Positions 45,599-55,558 of a stretch of DNA of 64,000 bases are shown piece by piece. Within the stretch, counting starts at the first letter, position 1; each line of letters starts with the position of its first letter. This DNA comes from Buttiauxella agrestis (GTDB lineage Bacteria; Pseudomonadota; Gammaproteobacteria; Enterobacterales; Enterobacteriaceae): assembly GCF_900446255.1 (NCBI RefSeq), contig NZ_UIGI01000001.1, positions 3,498,763 through 3,562,762 on the forward strand, in the 5' to 3' direction. A program made the translations under genes and the position numbers. The notes beneath the pieces were generated by a model. It ran no database searches, had not been told where the DNA came from, and saw only the letters and a list, made by a program, of their open reading frames with translations.

Positions 45599-47263
45599 AT
45601 GTGTTCAATTTTTGGTGTTCTGGATATCAAGACCGATGCGGTCGAATTGCGTAAGAAAGCGCTCGAGTTATCACGCCTGATGCGCCACCGTGGGCCAGAC
45701 TGGTCCGGTGTTTATGCACATGAAAAAGCCATCCTTTCTCACGAACGTCTCTCTATTGTTGATGTAAACGCAGGCGCTCAGCCGCTTTACAATAAAGCAA
45801 AAACTCACGCATTAGCGGTTAACGGCGAAATCTACAACCATCAGGCCCTGCGCGCAGAATACGGCGACCGTTACGAATTCCAGACCGGTTCTGACTGCGA
45901 AGTTATCCTGGCGCTTTATCAGGAGAAAGGCCCAGAGTTTCTGGATGACCTGCAAGGCATGTTTGCTTTCGTTCTGTATGACGAAGTGCAGGACGCTTAC
46001 CTGATTGGCCGTGACCATATCGGCATCATCCCGCTGTATATGGGCCATGACGAACACGGCAACATGTATGTGGCTTCTGAAATGAAGGCGCTGGTGCCGG
46101 TTTGTCGTACCATCAAAGAATTCCCGGCAGGTAGCTACCTGTGGAGCAAAGACGGTGAAATCCGCAGTTATTACCAGCGTGACTGGTTTGAATATGATGC
46201 GGTAAAAGACAACGTTACTGACAAAAACGAATTGCGTCAGGCGCTGGAAGATTCCGTCAAAAGCCATCTGATGTCTGACGTACCGTACGGCGTACTGCTG
46301 TCTGGTGGTCTGGATTCATCTGTTATCTCCGCTATCACCAAGAAATTTGCTGCCCGCCGTGTAGAGGATGAAGAACGCTCTGAAGCCTGGTGGCCGCAAC
46401 TGCACTCCTTTGCAGTGGGTCTGGTCGGTTCGCCTGATCTGATAGCCGCGCAAGAAGTGGCAAACCATCTGGGTACTGTTCACCACGAAATTCATTTCAC
46501 AGTACAAGAAGGCCTGGATGCGATTCGTGATGTTATCTATCACATCGAAACTTATGATGTGACCACAATCCGCGCCTCCACCCCAATGTATTTGATGTCC
46601 CGTAAAATCAAAGCAATGGGCATTAAAATGGTGCTGTCTGGTGAAGGTTCTGACGAAGTGTTTGGCGGTTACCTGTACTTCCATAAAGCGCCAAACGACA
46701 AAGAGCTGCACGAAGAAACCGTACGTAAACTGCAATCGCTGCATATGTTCGACTGCGCTCGTGCTAACAAAGCGATGTCTGCCTGGGGCGTGGAAGCTCG
46801 CGTACCGTTCCTGGATAAGAAATTCCTCGATGTCGCGATGCGCATCAACCCGAAAGACAAAATGTGCGGCAATGGCAAAATGGAAAAACATATCCTGCGT
46901 GAATGTTTTGAATCCTATCTGCCAGCAAGCGTTGCATGGCGTCAGAAAGAGCAATTCTCTGATGGCGTAGGTTACAGCTGGATCGACACGTTAAAAGAAG
47001 TGGCTGCGGCTCAGGTCACCGATCAACAACTGGAAACCGCAAGCTATCGTTTCCCGTACAACACGCCAGGTTCTAAAGAAGCGTATTTGTATCGTGAAAT
47101 CTTTGAAGAATTATTCCCGCTGCCAAGTGCTGCCCATTGCGTTCCTGGCGGCCCATCTGTTGCCTGTTCTTCTGCTAAGGCCATTGAATGGGATGAAGCC
47201 TTCAAAACAATGAATGATCCATCAGGCCGTGCGGTGGGTGTTCACCAGTCAGCTTACAAATAA
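45599..47263 (+). CDS. asnB: Asparagine synthase B, glutamine-hydrolysing
   Basis: AsnB makes asparagine from aspartate, ATP and glutamine. The 554-residue length equals E. coli. Cys2 is the N-terminal nucleophile of the glutaminase domain, so the initiator Met must be removed. RLSIVD and NGEIYNH are in the glutaminase site. The synthetase domain has the ATP pyrophosphatase loop SGGLDSS at residues 235-241. It is monocistronic, with a terminator after the stop and the tRNA cluster next. Confidence 0.97.
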   Translation: MCSIFGVLDIKTDAVELRKKALELSRLMRHRGPDWSGVYAHEKAILSHERLSIVDVNAGAQPLYNKAKTHALAVNGEIYNHQALRAEYGDRYEFQTGSDCEVILALYQEKGPEFLDDLQGMFAFVLYDEVQDAYLIGRDHIGIIPLYMGHDEHGNMYVASEMKALVPVCRTIKEFPAGSYLWSKDGEIRSYYQRDWFEYDAVKDNVTDKNELRQALEDSVKSHLMSDVPYGVLLSGGLDSSVISAITKKFAARRVEDEERSEAWWPQLHSFAVGLVGSPDLIAAQEVANHLGTVHHEIHFTVQEGLDAIRDVIYHIETYDVTTIRASTPMYLMSRKIKAMGIKMVLSGEGSDEVFGGYLYFHKAPNDKELHEETVRKLQSLHMFDCARANKAMSAWGVEARVPFLDKKFLDVAMRINPKDKMCGNGKMEKHILRECFESYLPASVAWRQKEQFSDGVGYSWIDTLKEVAAAQVTDQQLETASYRFPYNTPGSKEAYLYREIFEELFPLPSAAHCVPGGPSVACSSAKAIEWDEAFKTMNDPSGRAVGVHQSAYK

Positions 47264-47282
47264 GCGAACAAAATTAATGACA

Positions 47283-47303
47283 CGGGCCTGCGGGCCCGTT
47301 TTT
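47283..47303 (+). terminator. Rho-independent terminator of asnB
   Basis: The stem CGGGCC / GGCCCG is followed by TTTTTG, about 20 bases after the asnB stop. Confidence 0.85.
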
Positions 47304-47445
47304 GTTTCAGCAAGATTCCTCACTGCTTATCCGGGCTTTTCCCTCAGATAAAACCACGAAATAACCGATAATTGACGAATATTGCATCAAGCTGTTCGTA
47401 AGCTAATCAAACAGACAATTTACGCCAATTTTCGGGAAAAAATTG

Positions 47446-47474
47446 TTGACGCTAGAAGGCCAACTACGCATAAT
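47446..47474 (+). promoter_or_regulatory. Promoter of the tRNA operon
   Basis: TTGACG (47446-47451) and CATAAT (47469-47474) are separated by exactly 17 bp. The GC-rich discriminator GCGCCCC follows directly, as in stable RNA promoters under stringent control. The first tRNA starts 40 bases downstream. Confidence 0.85.
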
Positions 47475-47513
47475 GCGCCCCGCAACGCCGATAAGGTTAC
47501 GCAGAAAAAAGAA

Positions 47514-47590
47514 GGCTACTTAGCTCAGCTGGTTAGAGCACATCACTCATAATGATGGGGTCACAGGTTCGATTCCCGTAGTAGCCACCA
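47514..47590 (+). tRNA. metT: tRNA-Met (CAT), first copy
   Basis: This 77-nt tRNA has acceptor arms GGCTACT / AGTAGCC, anticodon loop ACTCATAAT with CAT, a GGTTCGATTCC T-arm and an encoded CCA. It is identical to the copy at 47939-48015. Sequence and position match elongator tRNA-Met of the E. coli metT operon. Confidence 0.97.
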
Positions 47591-47606
47591 TTATTCTTTT
47601 TTTAGC

Positions 47607-47691
47607 GCGGGAGTGGCGAAATTGGTAGACGCACCAGATTTAGGTTCTGGCGCCGCAAGGTGTGCGAGTTCAAGTCTCGCCTCCCGCACCA
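47607..47691 (+). tRNA. leuW: tRNA-Leu (TAG)
   Basis: This 85-nt class II tRNA has a long variable arm, acceptor arms GCGGGAG / CTCCCGC and an encoded CCA. The anticodon loop TTTAGGT gives TAG, reading CUA-family leucine codons. The position matches E. coli leuW. Confidence 0.97.
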
Positions 47692-47710
47692 TTTTAAAGC
47701 GTTGCACGGA

Positions 47711-47785
47711 TGGGGTATCGCCAAGCGGTAAGGCACCGGTTTTTGATACCGGCATTCCCTGGTTCGAATCCAGGTACCCCAGCCA
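47711..47785 (+). tRNA. glnU: tRNA-Gln (TTG), first copy
   Basis: This 75-nt tRNA has acceptor arms TGGGGTA / TACCCCA and an encoded CCA. The anticodon loop TTTTGAT gives TTG. It is identical over its length to the copy at 47840-47914. Confidence 0.97.
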
Positions 47786-47839
47786 CTTTTTTGACATAGC
47801 AGTTTTCGACATAGCACGTTAGTTTTGTGCGCCCTAAGT

Positions 47840-47914
47840 TGGGGTATCGCCAAGCGGTAAGGCACCGGTTTTTGATACCGGCATTCCCTGGTTCGAATCC
47901 AGGTACCCCAGCCA
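47840..47914 (+). tRNA. glnW: tRNA-Gln (TTG), second copy
   Basis: Identical in sequence to the tRNA at 47711-47785. A 54-base spacer with the short direct repeat GACATAGCA lies between them. Confidence 0.97.
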
Positions 47915-47938
47915 GTCGAAGAAAAAGTTCTAAAATTA

Positions 47939-48015
47939 GGCTACTTAGCTCAGCTGGTTAGAGCACATCACTCATAATGATGGGGTCACAGGTTCGATTC
48001 CCGTAGTAGCCACCA
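47939..48015 (+). tRNA. metU: tRNA-Met (CAT), second copy
   Basis: Identical to the tRNA at 47514-47590, with anticodon CAT and an encoded CCA. Confidence 0.97.
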
Positions 48016-48021
48016 TATTTT

Positions 48022-48096
48022 TGGGGTATCGCCAAGCGGTAAGGCTCTGGTTTCTGATACCAGCATTCCGAGGTTCGAATCCTCGTACCCCAGCCA
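48022..48096 (+). tRNA. glnV: tRNA-Gln (CTG)
   Basis: A 75-nt tRNA with anticodon loop TTCTGAT giving CTG; body related to the TTG copies. E. coli K-12 has two adjacent CTG copies (glnV, glnX), while only one is present here. Confidence 0.96.
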
Positions 48097-48102
48097 AAAA
48101 TG

Positions 48103-48127
48103 AAAAGCTCGCTTCGGCGAGCTTTTT
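48103..48127 (+). terminator. Rho-independent terminator of the tRNA operon
   Basis: The stem AAGCTCGC / GCGAGCTT with loop TTCG is followed by TTT. Confidence 0.88.
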
Positions 48128-48152
48128 GCTTTTCTGCGTTTGGTAAAATTAA

Positions 48153-48182
48153 TGTCGGATGTCGCTCAAGCTAATCCGACCA
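48153..48182. repeat. REP-like palindrome downstream of ubiF
   Basis: It pairs gtcggat with atccgac around a tcgctcaagcta centre. The reverse complement is nearly the same as the unit at 581-610, showing a repeat family spread in this genome. It lies between the tRNA terminator and the ubiF stop. Confidence 0.6.
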
Positions 48183-48198
48183 GGGTAAATTTACTGAC

Positions 48199-49374
48199 TC
48201 ATAATCCTAATGCATACTTCAACGCCTGGCGTTTAAGTAACCCTCCTCGTTCAGCCGCCATCAACCCTAAGTTTCGAATCACCCGTAATGGCACTAATGT
48301 ATTGCTGAACCCCGCGTAAAACAGATCCATACCGCTTTGCATCAGGAAATTATCTGCCTGCCTACGTGTCTGGTAGCGTTTTAATACGCGCGCTTGCGCC
48401 CAGTTTTCGCCATAACTACGCGCATTAATCATCACATCAAGTAATGCTTCCACATCGCGATAACCGAGATTCACACCCTGCCCGGCCAACGGATGAATGG
48501 TATGAGCAGCATCGCCAATCAGTGCCAGACCTTGCTGCGTATACTGCAATGCATGGCGGCGCGTCAGCGGGAATGCGCCACAGGCAACCGGAGTAACTTT
48601 TCCTAAACGTTGAGGGAAGCTCATTTCAATCGCTTTTTGCAATTGCGACATCGTCATATTCCGCAACTGGCGAATTCGTGCCGGTGAGTCGTACCACACT
48701 AGCGAAGCCCAATGATCAAATAACGGTAAAAACGCATGCGGCCCGCTCGGCGTAAAATGCTGCCAGGTGCTGTCGCCTGGAGATTGCTCGCACTTCACGG
48801 TAATCAACATGCAAGACTGCCGATATTCCCAGGCATGAATACCGATTCCCGCCCAGTGCCGAACCTGCGAATTCGCGCCATCTGCGCCAATCACCATCGG
48901 CACCGTCAAAGTCTGTTCATCAGCAAACTGTAGCGTCCACTGCCCTGCCTCGCCGTGCATACCGGTCAGTTGCGCCGGACAGAATAATGAGACGTTAGAA
49001 TGTGCCTCCAGCGCCTGCCACAATGCAAGTTGCAGCACCGAGTTCTCAACCATATAGCCAAGTTCCGGCAACCCAAGTTCCTGCGCCTTAAAGCTCACAT
49101 GAGCGCTTTCCCATTCCCAGGTTTCGAGCTGGCGATAAGCATGGCTACGCATTGAACGAATCGCATCCCAAACGCCAAGGGATTTCAACAACCCGACCGA
49201 CGCACTACTGATAGCCGAAATACGCACATCGGGTTGGCTTGTTGCGTCAAAGGCTGCCGGAGCCTGATGCTCAATCACCGCTACCCGGAAACCATTTTGC
49301 GCGAGACCAAGGGCGGCGGCCGCACCGACCATGCCTCCGCCGACTATCGCGACGTCAATTGACTGGTTCAACAT
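48199..49374 (-). CDS. ubiF: Ubiquinone biosynthesis flavin hydroxylase UbiF
   Basis: UbiF hydroxylates 2-octaprenyl-3-methyl-6-methoxy-1,4-benzoquinol in aerobic ubiquinone synthesis. The 391-residue protein is an FAD monooxygenase. The GGGMVGAA motif starts at residue 12, and the GD motif IGDAAHTIHPLAGQG near residue 285 binds the FAD ribityl and phosphate. It is divergent from miaB. Together with the men operon the window encodes steps for both quinones. Confidence 0.95.
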   Translation of the reverse strand: MLNQSIDVAIVGGGMVGAAAALGLAQNGFRVAVIEHQAPAAFDATSQPDVRISAISSASVGLLKSLGVWDAIRSMRSHAYRQLETWEWESAHVSFKAQELGLPELGYMVENSVLQLALWQALEAHSNVSLFCPAQLTGMHGEAGQWTLQFADEQTLTVPMVIGADGANSQVRHWAGIGIHAWEYRQSCMLITVKCEQSPGDSTWQHFTPSGPHAFLPLFDHWASLVWYDSPARIRQLRNMTMSQLQKAIEMSFPQRLGKVTPVACGAFPLTRRHALQYTQQGLALIGDAAHTIHPLAGQGVNLGYRDVEALLDVMINARSYGENWAQARVLKRYQTRRQADNFLMQSGMDLFYAGFSNTLVPLRVIRNLGLMAAERGGLLKRQALKYALGL

Positions 49375-49509
49375 GATGATTTTGTCCTTAAATTGTCTAT
49401 GCTGATTCTACCGGATTTTTACGCAAGTTTCGTAGGCTGGTCACATCAAGGCCAAAGCATTACAATACGCCGCCTGAATTCCTGGCTTTAACTGAGCAAT
49501 GGCAAGTCG

Positions 49510-50937
49510 ATGACAAAAAAACTCCATATCAAAACCTGGGGCTGTCAGATGAACGAATACGATTCATCGAAGATGGCCGATCTGCTGAATAGCACACATG
49601 GCTATACGCTTACGGATAACCCAAAAGAAGCTGACGTATTGCTGCTCAATACCTGCTCTATCCGCGAAAAAGCCCAGGAAAAAGTGTTCCATCTGCTTGG
49701 CCGTTGGAAACTCTTAAAGCGCAAAAATCCCAATATCATTATTGGCGTTGGCGGCTGCGTTGCTTCCCAGGAAGGCAAGCTGATTCGTAGCCGTGCGCAC
49801 TATGTTGATATCGTTTTCGGGCCGCAGACGCTGCACCGCCTGCCGGAAATGATCAATAAAGTGAGCGGCAACCGCAGCCCAATTGTTGATGTTAGCTTCC
49901 CGGAAATCGAGAAGTTTGACCGCCTGCCAGAACCCAAAGCGGACGGCCCAACAGCATTCGTTTCTATTATGGAAGGCTGCAACAAGTATTGTACTTACTG
50001 CGTGGTGCCTTACACGCGCGGTGAGGAAGTGAACCGCCCATGTGATGATGTGCTGTTTGAAATCGCGCAGCTCGCCGCACAAGGTGTACGTGAAGTTAAC
50101 TTACTCGGCCAGAATGTGAATGCTTATCGTGGCCCATCTTTCGATGGCGGCATCTGTTCCTTCGCTGAATTGTTGCGCCTGGTGGCTGCAATTGACGGTA
50201 TTGACCGCATTCGTTTTACCACCAGCCATCCAATTGAATTTACTGACGATATAATCGAAGTTTATCGTGATACGCCTGAGTTGGTGAGCTTCCTGCACCT
50301 GCCTATTCAATGCGGCTCCGATCGCGTATTAAATCTGATGGGGCGTACCCATACAGCACTGGAATACAAATCGATTATCCGCAAGCTGCGGGCTGTTCGT
50401 CCTGACATCCAGATCAGCTCTGACTTTATCGTCGGCTTCCCTGGCGAAACCCAGCAGGACTTCGAGCAGACCATGAAAGTCATTGGCGATGTAAATTTTG
50501 ACGTGAGCTACAGCTTCGTCTTTTCTTCCCGCCCGGGCACACCAGCCGCCGATATGGTGGATGACGTGCCAGAAAAAGAAAAATTGCAGCGCCTCTATAT
50601 TCTGCAAGAGCGTATCAACCAACAGGCCATAGAATATAGCCGTAAGATGGTTGGCACCATTCAGCGTGTCCTTGTAGAAGGCACCTCACGCAGAAACTTT
50701 ATGGAGCTGACCGGACGTTCCGAACACAACCGTGGCGTGAACTTTGCGGGCACCCCGGACATGGTCGGTAAATTTGTTGATGTGGAAATCACTGAGGTTG
50801 CGACGAACAACTCCCTACGCGGAAAAGTCGTACGCACCGAAGATGAGATGGGGCTGCGTATTGCGCAATCTCCAGAGTCAGTGATTGCGCGCACACGTAA
50901 AGAGAACGAAATCGGCGTCGGGATTTATCAGCCATAA
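49510..50937 (+). CDS. miaB: tRNA-2-methylthio-N6-dimethylallyladenosine synthase
   Basis: MiaB adds the methylthio group to i6A37 in tRNAs that read UNN codons. The 475-residue radical-SAM protein has the auxiliary-cluster cysteines beginning with Cys12 and including those in LNTCSI and GVGGCVAS. The radical-SAM triad is Cys157, Cys161 and Cys164. A C-terminal TRAM domain completes it. It is first in miaB-ybeZYX-lnt, but a terminator-like hairpin follows it. Confidence 0.97.
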   Translation: MTKKLHIKTWGCQMNEYDSSKMADLLNSTHGYTLTDNPKEADVLLLNTCSIREKAQEKVFHLLGRWKLLKRKNPNIIIGVGGCVASQEGKLIRSRAHYVDIVFGPQTLHRLPEMINKVSGNRSPIVDVSFPEIEKFDRLPEPKADGPTAFVSIMEGCNKYCTYCVVPYTRGEEVNRPCDDVLFEIAQLAAQGVREVNLLGQNVNAYRGPSFDGGICSFAELLRLVAAIDGIDRIRFTTSHPIEFTDDIIEVYRDTPELVSFLHLPIQCGSDRVLNLMGRTHTALEYKSIIRKLRAVRPDIQISSDFIVGFPGETQQDFEQTMKVIGDVNFDVSYSFVFSSRPGTPAADMVDDVPEKEKLQRLYILQERINQQAIEYSRKMVGTIQRVLVEGTSRRNFMELTGRSEHNRGVNFAGTPDMVGKFVDVEITEVATNNSLRGKVVRTEDEMGLRIAQSPESVIARTRKENEIGVGIYQP

Positions 50938-50945
50938 TTCCACTC

Positions 50946-50998
50946 AATGCCCGAGGGTTCGCTAACGCCGTGAACCCATGGGCATTTTCATTTTTTGC
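50946..50998 (+). terminator. Terminator-like hairpin downstream of miaB
   Basis: The stem ATGCCC..GGGTTC pairs with GAACCC..GGGCAT, followed by TTTTCATTTTTT. It suggests that ybeZ has its own promoter in the next 140 bases. Confidence 0.75.
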
Positions 50999-51145
50999 AC
51001 TTGTGTTGCACTTGCATTCGGAAGCATCCACCCAAATATCGAAAAGCAGGCTTGCGCCATCTGCCCTCGCCGTAAATAATCTTTTTATGGCCTGCACTCT
51101 TGCAGCGACACCTTCAACTGGCCCTGTGCGACCCCGAGGATAAGT

Positions 51146-52207
51146 TTGAATATCGAAACACGTGAAATTACGCTAGAACCCGCAGACAATGCGCGTCTGC
51201 TAAGCCTGTGTGGCCCATTTGATGACAACATCAAGCAGCTTGAACGTCGGCTGGGGATCGAGATCAACCGTCGTGACTATCAATTCAAGCTCACGGGCCG
51301 CCCGATTCTGGTGAACGCAGCCGCAGATATTTTGCGCAATCTGTACGTTGATACTGCGCCAATGCGTGGCGAAATTCAGGACATCACACCTGAGCAAATT
51401 CACCTTGCCATAAAAGAAATTCGCGTTCTGGAACAGTCTGCGGAAAGTGTTCCTGATTACGGTAAAGCGGTAAATATCAAAACCAAACGTGGTGTTATCA
51501 AGCCGCGTACGCCGAACCAGGCGCAATACATCGCGAACATTCTGGACCACGACATCACTTTCGGCGTTGGCCCTGCGGGGACGGGTAAAACTTACCTCGC
51601 GGTTGCAGCCGCTGTGGATGCGCTGGAACGTCAGGATATTCGCCGTATTTTGCTGACCCGTCCAGCGGTTGAAGCCGGTGAAAAACTTGGTTTCCTACCG
51701 GGTGATTTAAGCCAGAAAGTTGACCCTTATTTACGCCCGTTATATGACGCTTTGTTTGAAATGCTCGGCTTTGAGCGCGTTGAGAAGCTCATAGAACGTA
51801 ACGTGATTGAAGTCGCCCCGCTGGCTTATATGCGTGGCCGTACGCTCAACGACGCGTTCATCATTTTGGATGAAAGCCAGAACACCACCATCGAACAGAT
51901 GAAGATGTTCCTGACGCGTATTGGTTTTAACTCCAAAGCGGTAATTACCGGCGACGTAACCCAAATCGACCTGCCAAAAAATCTGAAATCAGGCCTGCGC
52001 CACGCCATTGACGTGCTGGCCGAAGTCGATGAAATCAGCTTTAACTTCCTTAATAGTGAAGACGTTGTCCGCCACCCGGTTGTGGCACGTATTGTGAATG
52101 CCTATGAAGCGTGGGAAAACGCTGAACAGGTTCGTAAAGATGAACTCGCTGCAGTCCGCAAGCGAGAAGCGATGGCGATAAACGCCGCCGCCCAGGAGAG
52201 TAAATGA
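51146..52207 (+). CDS. ybeZ: PhoH-like ATPase YbeZ (PhoL)
   Basis: YbeZ is a cytoplasmic ATPase of the PhoH family that works with YbeY in RNA or ribosome quality control. The TTG start at 51146 follows GAGGA with good spacing and gives MNIETREI and 353 residues. Walker A GPAGTGKT is at residues 142-149. The Walker B-like ILDESQN is about 90 residues on. The first 100 residues form an extra N-terminal domain. It overlaps ybeY by four bases. Confidence 0.95.
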   Translation: MNIETREITLEPADNARLLSLCGPFDDNIKQLERRLGIEINRRDYQFKLTGRPILVNAAADILRNLYVDTAPMRGEIQDITPEQIHLAIKEIRVLEQSAESVPDYGKAVNIKTKRGVIKPRTPNQAQYIANILDHDITFGVGPAGTGKTYLAVAAAVDALERQDIRRILLTRPAVEAGEKLGFLPGDLSQKVDPYLRPLYDALFEMLGFERVEKLIERNVIEVAPLAYMRGRTLNDAFIILDESQNTTIEQMKMFLTRIGFNSKAVITGDVTQIDLPKNLKSGLRHAIDVLAEVDEISFNFLNSEDVVRHPVVARIVNAYEAWENAEQVRKDELAAVRKREAMAINAAAQESK

Positions 52208-52671
52208 GTCAGGTGATTTTGGATTTACAGGTCGCATGTGAAGAAGCAAGCGGCTTACCAACGGAAGTACAATTTCAGACATGGCTTGATGCGGTCATTC
52301 CGCAATTCCAGGAAGAATCAGAAGTCACGATTCGCGTGGTTGACGACGCTGAAAGCCACGATCTGAACCTCACTTACCGTGGGAAAGATAAATCCACAAA
52401 TGTGCTTTCATTCCCGTTTGAAGCCCCTCCAGGTATTGAACTTCCGTTACTGGGCGATCTGATTATTTGTCGTCAAGTCGTGGAGCAAGAAGCGAAAGAA
52501 CAACAAAAACCGTTGGATGCGCATTGGGCGCATATGGTTATCCACGGCAGTCTGCATCTGCTTGGCTACGATCACATTGAAGATGAAGAAGCCGAAGAGA
52601 TGGAATCCCTGGAAACAGAGATAATGCTTGCTCTTGGGTATGCTGATCCGTACATTGCCGAGAAAGAATAG
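52204..52671 (+). CDS. ybeY: Endoribonuclease YbeY
   Basis: YbeY is a metal-dependent endoribonuclease for 16S rRNA 3' processing and 70S quality control. The 155-residue protein carries the zinc-binding H-x3-H-x5-H motif, His114, His118 and His124, in [11 protein letters not shown]. The conserved FPFEAP and LLGDLIIC stretches are present. The start overlaps the ybeZ stop, implying coupling. Confidence 0.97.
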   Translation: MSQVILDLQVACEEASGLPTEVQFQTWLDAVIPQFQEESEVTIRVVDDAESHDLNLTYRGKDKSTNVLSFPFEAPPGIELPLLGDLIICRQVVEQEAKEQQKPLDAHWAHMVIHGSLHLLGYDHIEDEEAEEMESLETEIMLALGYADPYIAEKE

Positions 52672-52772
52672 TCTATGTAGGGATTAACCCTGCAAAGCAA
52701 ATATCAACAGGCAGCGCATCACTAAACTGCCTGTTTATCAGTAACGAACATGAGGTAATAAAACCTAACGCC

Positions 52773-53651
52773 ATGAGCGACGACAACTCACAAAACAGTG
52801 ACACGCCTGCCAGTAAGAAGGGATTCTTTTCCCTGATTCTCAACCAGCTATTCCACGGTGAACCTAAAAACCGTGACGATCTGCTGACACTCATCCGTGA
52901 TTCTGAGCAAAACGATCTTATCGATCAAGACACCCGCGACATGCTCGAAGGCGTCATGGATATCGCCGACCAACGCGTCCGCGACATCATGATCCCTCGC
53001 TCTCAAATGGTAACGCTCAAACACAACCAGACGCTGGACGAATGCCTCGATGTCATCATCGAATCCGCACACTCCCGCTTCCCGGTGATCAGTGAAGACA
53101 AAGATCATATCGAAGGGATTCTGATGGCTAAAGATCTGCTGCCGTTTATGCGCAGCGATACTGAGCCATTTAGCATGGAAAAAGTGTTACGACAGGCAGT
53201 TGTTGTGCCGGAAAGTAAGCGTGTTGACAGGATGCTCAAAGAGTTTCGTCAGCAGCGCTACCATATGGCGATAGTGATTGATGAGTTTGGCGGCGTCTCC
53301 GGGCTTGTCACCATCGAAGATATTCTCGAACTGATTGTCGGGGAAATCGAAGATGAGTATGACGACGAAGAAGACGGCGATTTCCGCCAGCTAAGCCGCC
53401 ATACCTGGACGGTCCGCGCACTGGCATCAATCGAAGATTTCAACGACACCTTTGCTACCCATTTCAATGATGATGAAGTGGACACCATTGGTGGACTCGT
53501 TATGCAGGCCTTTGGCCACCTACCTGCTCGTGGCGAAACCATTGATATAGATGGTTATCAGTTCAAAGTCGCGATGGCAGATAGCCGCCGCGTGATTCAG
53601 GTTCATGTCAGAATTCCGGACGACTCGCCACAACCGAAACTGGAAGATTAA
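52773..53651 (+). CDS. ybeX: YbeX (CorC), CBS-domain protein
   Basis: A 292-residue cytoplasmic protein with two CBS domains (about residues 65-190) and a C-terminal CorC_HlyC domain. It was named CorC for an effect on cobalt and magnesium efflux, and newer E. coli work points to a role in ribosome maturation. Its position between ybeY and lnt is conserved. An acidic run ([12 protein letters not shown]) separates the domains. lnt begins eight bases after it. Confidence 0.94.
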   Translation: MSDDNSQNSDTPASKKGFFSLILNQLFHGEPKNRDDLLTLIRDSEQNDLIDQDTRDMLEGVMDIADQRVRDIMIPRSQMVTLKHNQTLDECLDVIIESAHSRFPVISEDKDHIEGILMAKDLLPFMRSDTEPFSMEKVLRQAVVVPESKRVDRMLKEFRQQRYHMAIVIDEFGGVSGLVTIEDILELIVGEIEDEYDDEEDGDFRQLSRHTWTVRALASIEDFNDTFATHFNDDEVDTIGGLVMQAFGHLPARGETIDIDGYQFKVAMADSRRVIQVHVRIPDDSPQPKLED

Positions 53652-53658
53652 TTCAAAG

Positions 53659-55200
53659 ATGGCTATAGCCCTACTCCTTCAACGCCAGCGCGTGCGTCTG
53701 CTGCTGGCGCTGCTTTTTGGTGCCTGCGGAACGCTGGCTTTCTCCCCTTACGATTTTTGGCCTGCTGCGATAGTTTCTTTAGCAGGGCTTCAGGGGCTGA
53801 CTCTTAATCGTCGTGCAATTCAAAGTGCGTGGATTGGTTTCTTCTGGGGACTGGGGCTATTTGGCTCAGGCATTAACTGGGTATACGTCAGTATCGCGCA
53901 GTTTGGCGGTATGCCAGGCCCGGTTAATATCTTCCTGGTGGTGCTGCTTGCGGCGTATTTGTCGTTATATACCGGTTTGTTTGGCGGATTTCTCAGTAAG
54001 CTTTGCCCAAAAACAACGTGGTGGCGCGTCGCCATTGCCGCTCCGATGTTATGGCAACTCACCGAGTTCCTGCGCGGTTGGGTGTTAACCGGCTTCCCGT
54101 GGTTGCAGTTTGGCTATAGCCAGATTGATGGCCCGCTGAAAGGCATCGCACCCATTCTGGGCGTCGAAAGCGTCACCTTCCTGCTGATGATTATTAGCGG
54201 CCTGCTGGTGTTTGCGCTGCACGAACGTAACTGGCGCCCGGCGGTGATTGCCGCTGCCCTGCTGCTGCTCCCATGGCCGTTGCGCTCAATTCAATGGTAT
54301 CAACCACAAACTGAGCGCACTGTAGATGTCGCGATGGTTCAGGGCGATATTCCACAATCTCTGAAATGGGATGAAAACCAGCTACTGAATACGCTGAAAA
54401 TTTATCTCGATAAAACTCAGCCACAGATGGGTAAATCCCAGCTGATTATCTGGCCTGAATCTGCCATTCCGGATCTCGAGATAAACCAGCAGCAATTCCT
54501 GACGATGATGGACGACCTGCTGCGCTCTAAGCACAGCTCATTGATCACCGGTATTGTTGATGCGCGTTTGAATAAGCAAAACCGCTACGATACCTACAAC
54601 ACCATCATCACGCTCGGCGAAGGGAATCAGTACAGCTACAACAGCGCTGACCGTTACAACAAGAATCACCTGGTGCCGTTTGGTGAGTTTGTTCCGCTGG
54701 AGTCAATCCTGCGCCCGCTGGCTCCATTCTTTGATTTGCCGATGTCGTCGTTCAGCCGTGGACCGTATTTACAGCCGCAGCTTTCATCCAACGGAATCAA
54801 GCTCACGCCAGCGATTTGCTATGAAATTATTCTTGGCGAACAGGTGCGCGATAACTTCCGCCCGGACACCGATTTCCTACTGACCATTTCAAACGATGCA
54901 TGGTTTGGTAAGTCGATTGGCCCGTGGCAGCATTTCCAGATGGCGCGTATGCGTTCGCTGGAATTGGGTCGCCCACTGTTGCGCAGCACAAATAATGGTA
55001 TTACTGCGGTCATTAACGCTAACGGCGACATTGATGCGATGATCCCGCAGTTTACTCGTCAGGTTCTGGAAGCGAAGGTCACGCCAACTCGTGGTATTAC
55101 GCCATATGCACGCTTTGGCGACTGGCCGCTGTGGGGGCTGACGTTAATATTTGGCTTTGCCTCTGTTTTGCTGGCACTCCGTACCCGTCGTAAATCCTGA
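53659..55200 (+). CDS. lnt: Apolipoprotein N-acyltransferase
   Basis: Lnt adds the third acyl chain to lipoproteins, for example ChiQ and LptE in this window, before Lol sorting. The start at 53659 ([10 protein letters not shown]) lacks a strong ribosome binding site and probably relies on coupling to ybeX. The 513-residue protein has about seven membrane segments. The nitrilase-type domain has Glu267 in WPESAI and Cys387 in ICYEIILGE, both catalytic positions of E. coli Lnt. Confidence 0.97.
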   Translation: MAIALLLQRQRVRLLLALLFGACGTLAFSPYDFWPAAIVSLAGLQGLTLNRRAIQSAWIGFFWGLGLFGSGINWVYVSIAQFGGMPGPVNIFLVVLLAAYLSLYTGLFGGFLSKLCPKTTWWRVAIAAPMLWQLTEFLRGWVLTGFPWLQFGYSQIDGPLKGIAPILGVESVTFLLMIISGLLVFALHERNWRPAVIAAALLLLPWPLRSIQWYQPQTERTVDVAMVQGDIPQSLKWDENQLLNTLKIYLDKTQPQMGKSQLIIWPESAIPDLEINQQQFLTMMDDLLRSKHSSLITGIVDARLNKQNRYDTYNTIITLGEGNQYSYNSADRYNKNHLVPFGEFVPLESILRPLAPFFDLPMSSFSRGPYLQPQLSSNGIKLTPAICYEIILGEQVRDNFRPDTDFLLTISNDAWFGKSIGPWQHFQMARMRSLELGRPLLRSTNNGITAVINANGDIDAMIPQFTRQVLEAKVTPTRGITPYARFGDWPLWGLTLIFGFASVLLALRTRRKS

Positions 55201-55213
55201 TTCCGCATCACCT

Positions 55214-55242
55214 AAAAAGGCCAGCCATCGCTGGCCTTTTTC
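55214..55242 (+). terminator. Rho-independent terminator of lnt
   Basis: The stem AAAGGCCAGC / GCTGGCCTTT is followed by TT, 13 bases after the lnt stop and directly before the sigma-54 promoter. Confidence 0.9.
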
Positions 55243-55246
55243 ATTT

Positions 55247-55264
55247 CTGGCACAACCTTTGCAA
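55247..55264 (+). promoter_or_regulatory. Sigma-54 promoter upstream of gltI
   Basis: CTGGCACAACCTTTGCA carries the -24 GG and -12 GC separated by exactly ten bases and matches the TGGCAC-N5-TTGCA consensus in full. It lies about 295 bases before the gltI ATG. Nitrogen control of gltIJKL is reported for E. coli. NtrC-like palindromic sequences (gcaccaaagtagtgc) lie downstream near 55353-55372. Confidence 0.55.
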
Positions 55265-55493
55265 ATAATTATCCCTCAGAAGCCTACAAAATGCTGAGCC
55301 TGTGGCCTATGGACAGCACGAAGCATTGAGCTGCACCAAACAATGACATTACGAGCACCAAAGTAGTGCAACGGAATATTTTTGCCTTTAAACGGTGCGG
55401 CACGCTTCGCAAAAACAAACATCTGGATAGCAAAATCTTTACATTCAGCTAGGTTAGATGTTAACAAAAGAACAAGTTTCACCCTGTTTTAGT

Positions 55494-55520
55494 AACACAC
55501 AACAACAAACAACACACATC
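55494..55520 (+). promoter_or_regulatory. GcvB sRNA target in the gltI leader
   Basis: The leader is strikingly CA-rich here (AACACACAACAACAAACAAC, then ACACATC), the signature of targets bound by the GU-rich R1 region of the sRNA GcvB. gltI is a validated GcvB target in Salmonella. The remaining part of the 358-base lnt-gltI gap holds no gene. Confidence 0.75.
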
Positions 55521-55558
55521 AGGTATCAATGCCCTGTGGCATAAAAAAGGAGTTGGTA

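Noticed and set aside
47711-47914. Two 75-bp identical direct repeats 54 bases apart, resembling a CRISPR or recent duplication
   Set aside because: Each repeat is a complete tRNA-Gln with an encoded CCA; there are no further repeats and no cas genes.
47514-48198. tRNA cluster as a possible genomic island attachment site
   Set aside because: No integrase, phage gene or duplicated tRNA 3' end is seen next to it; ubiF follows as in E. coli.
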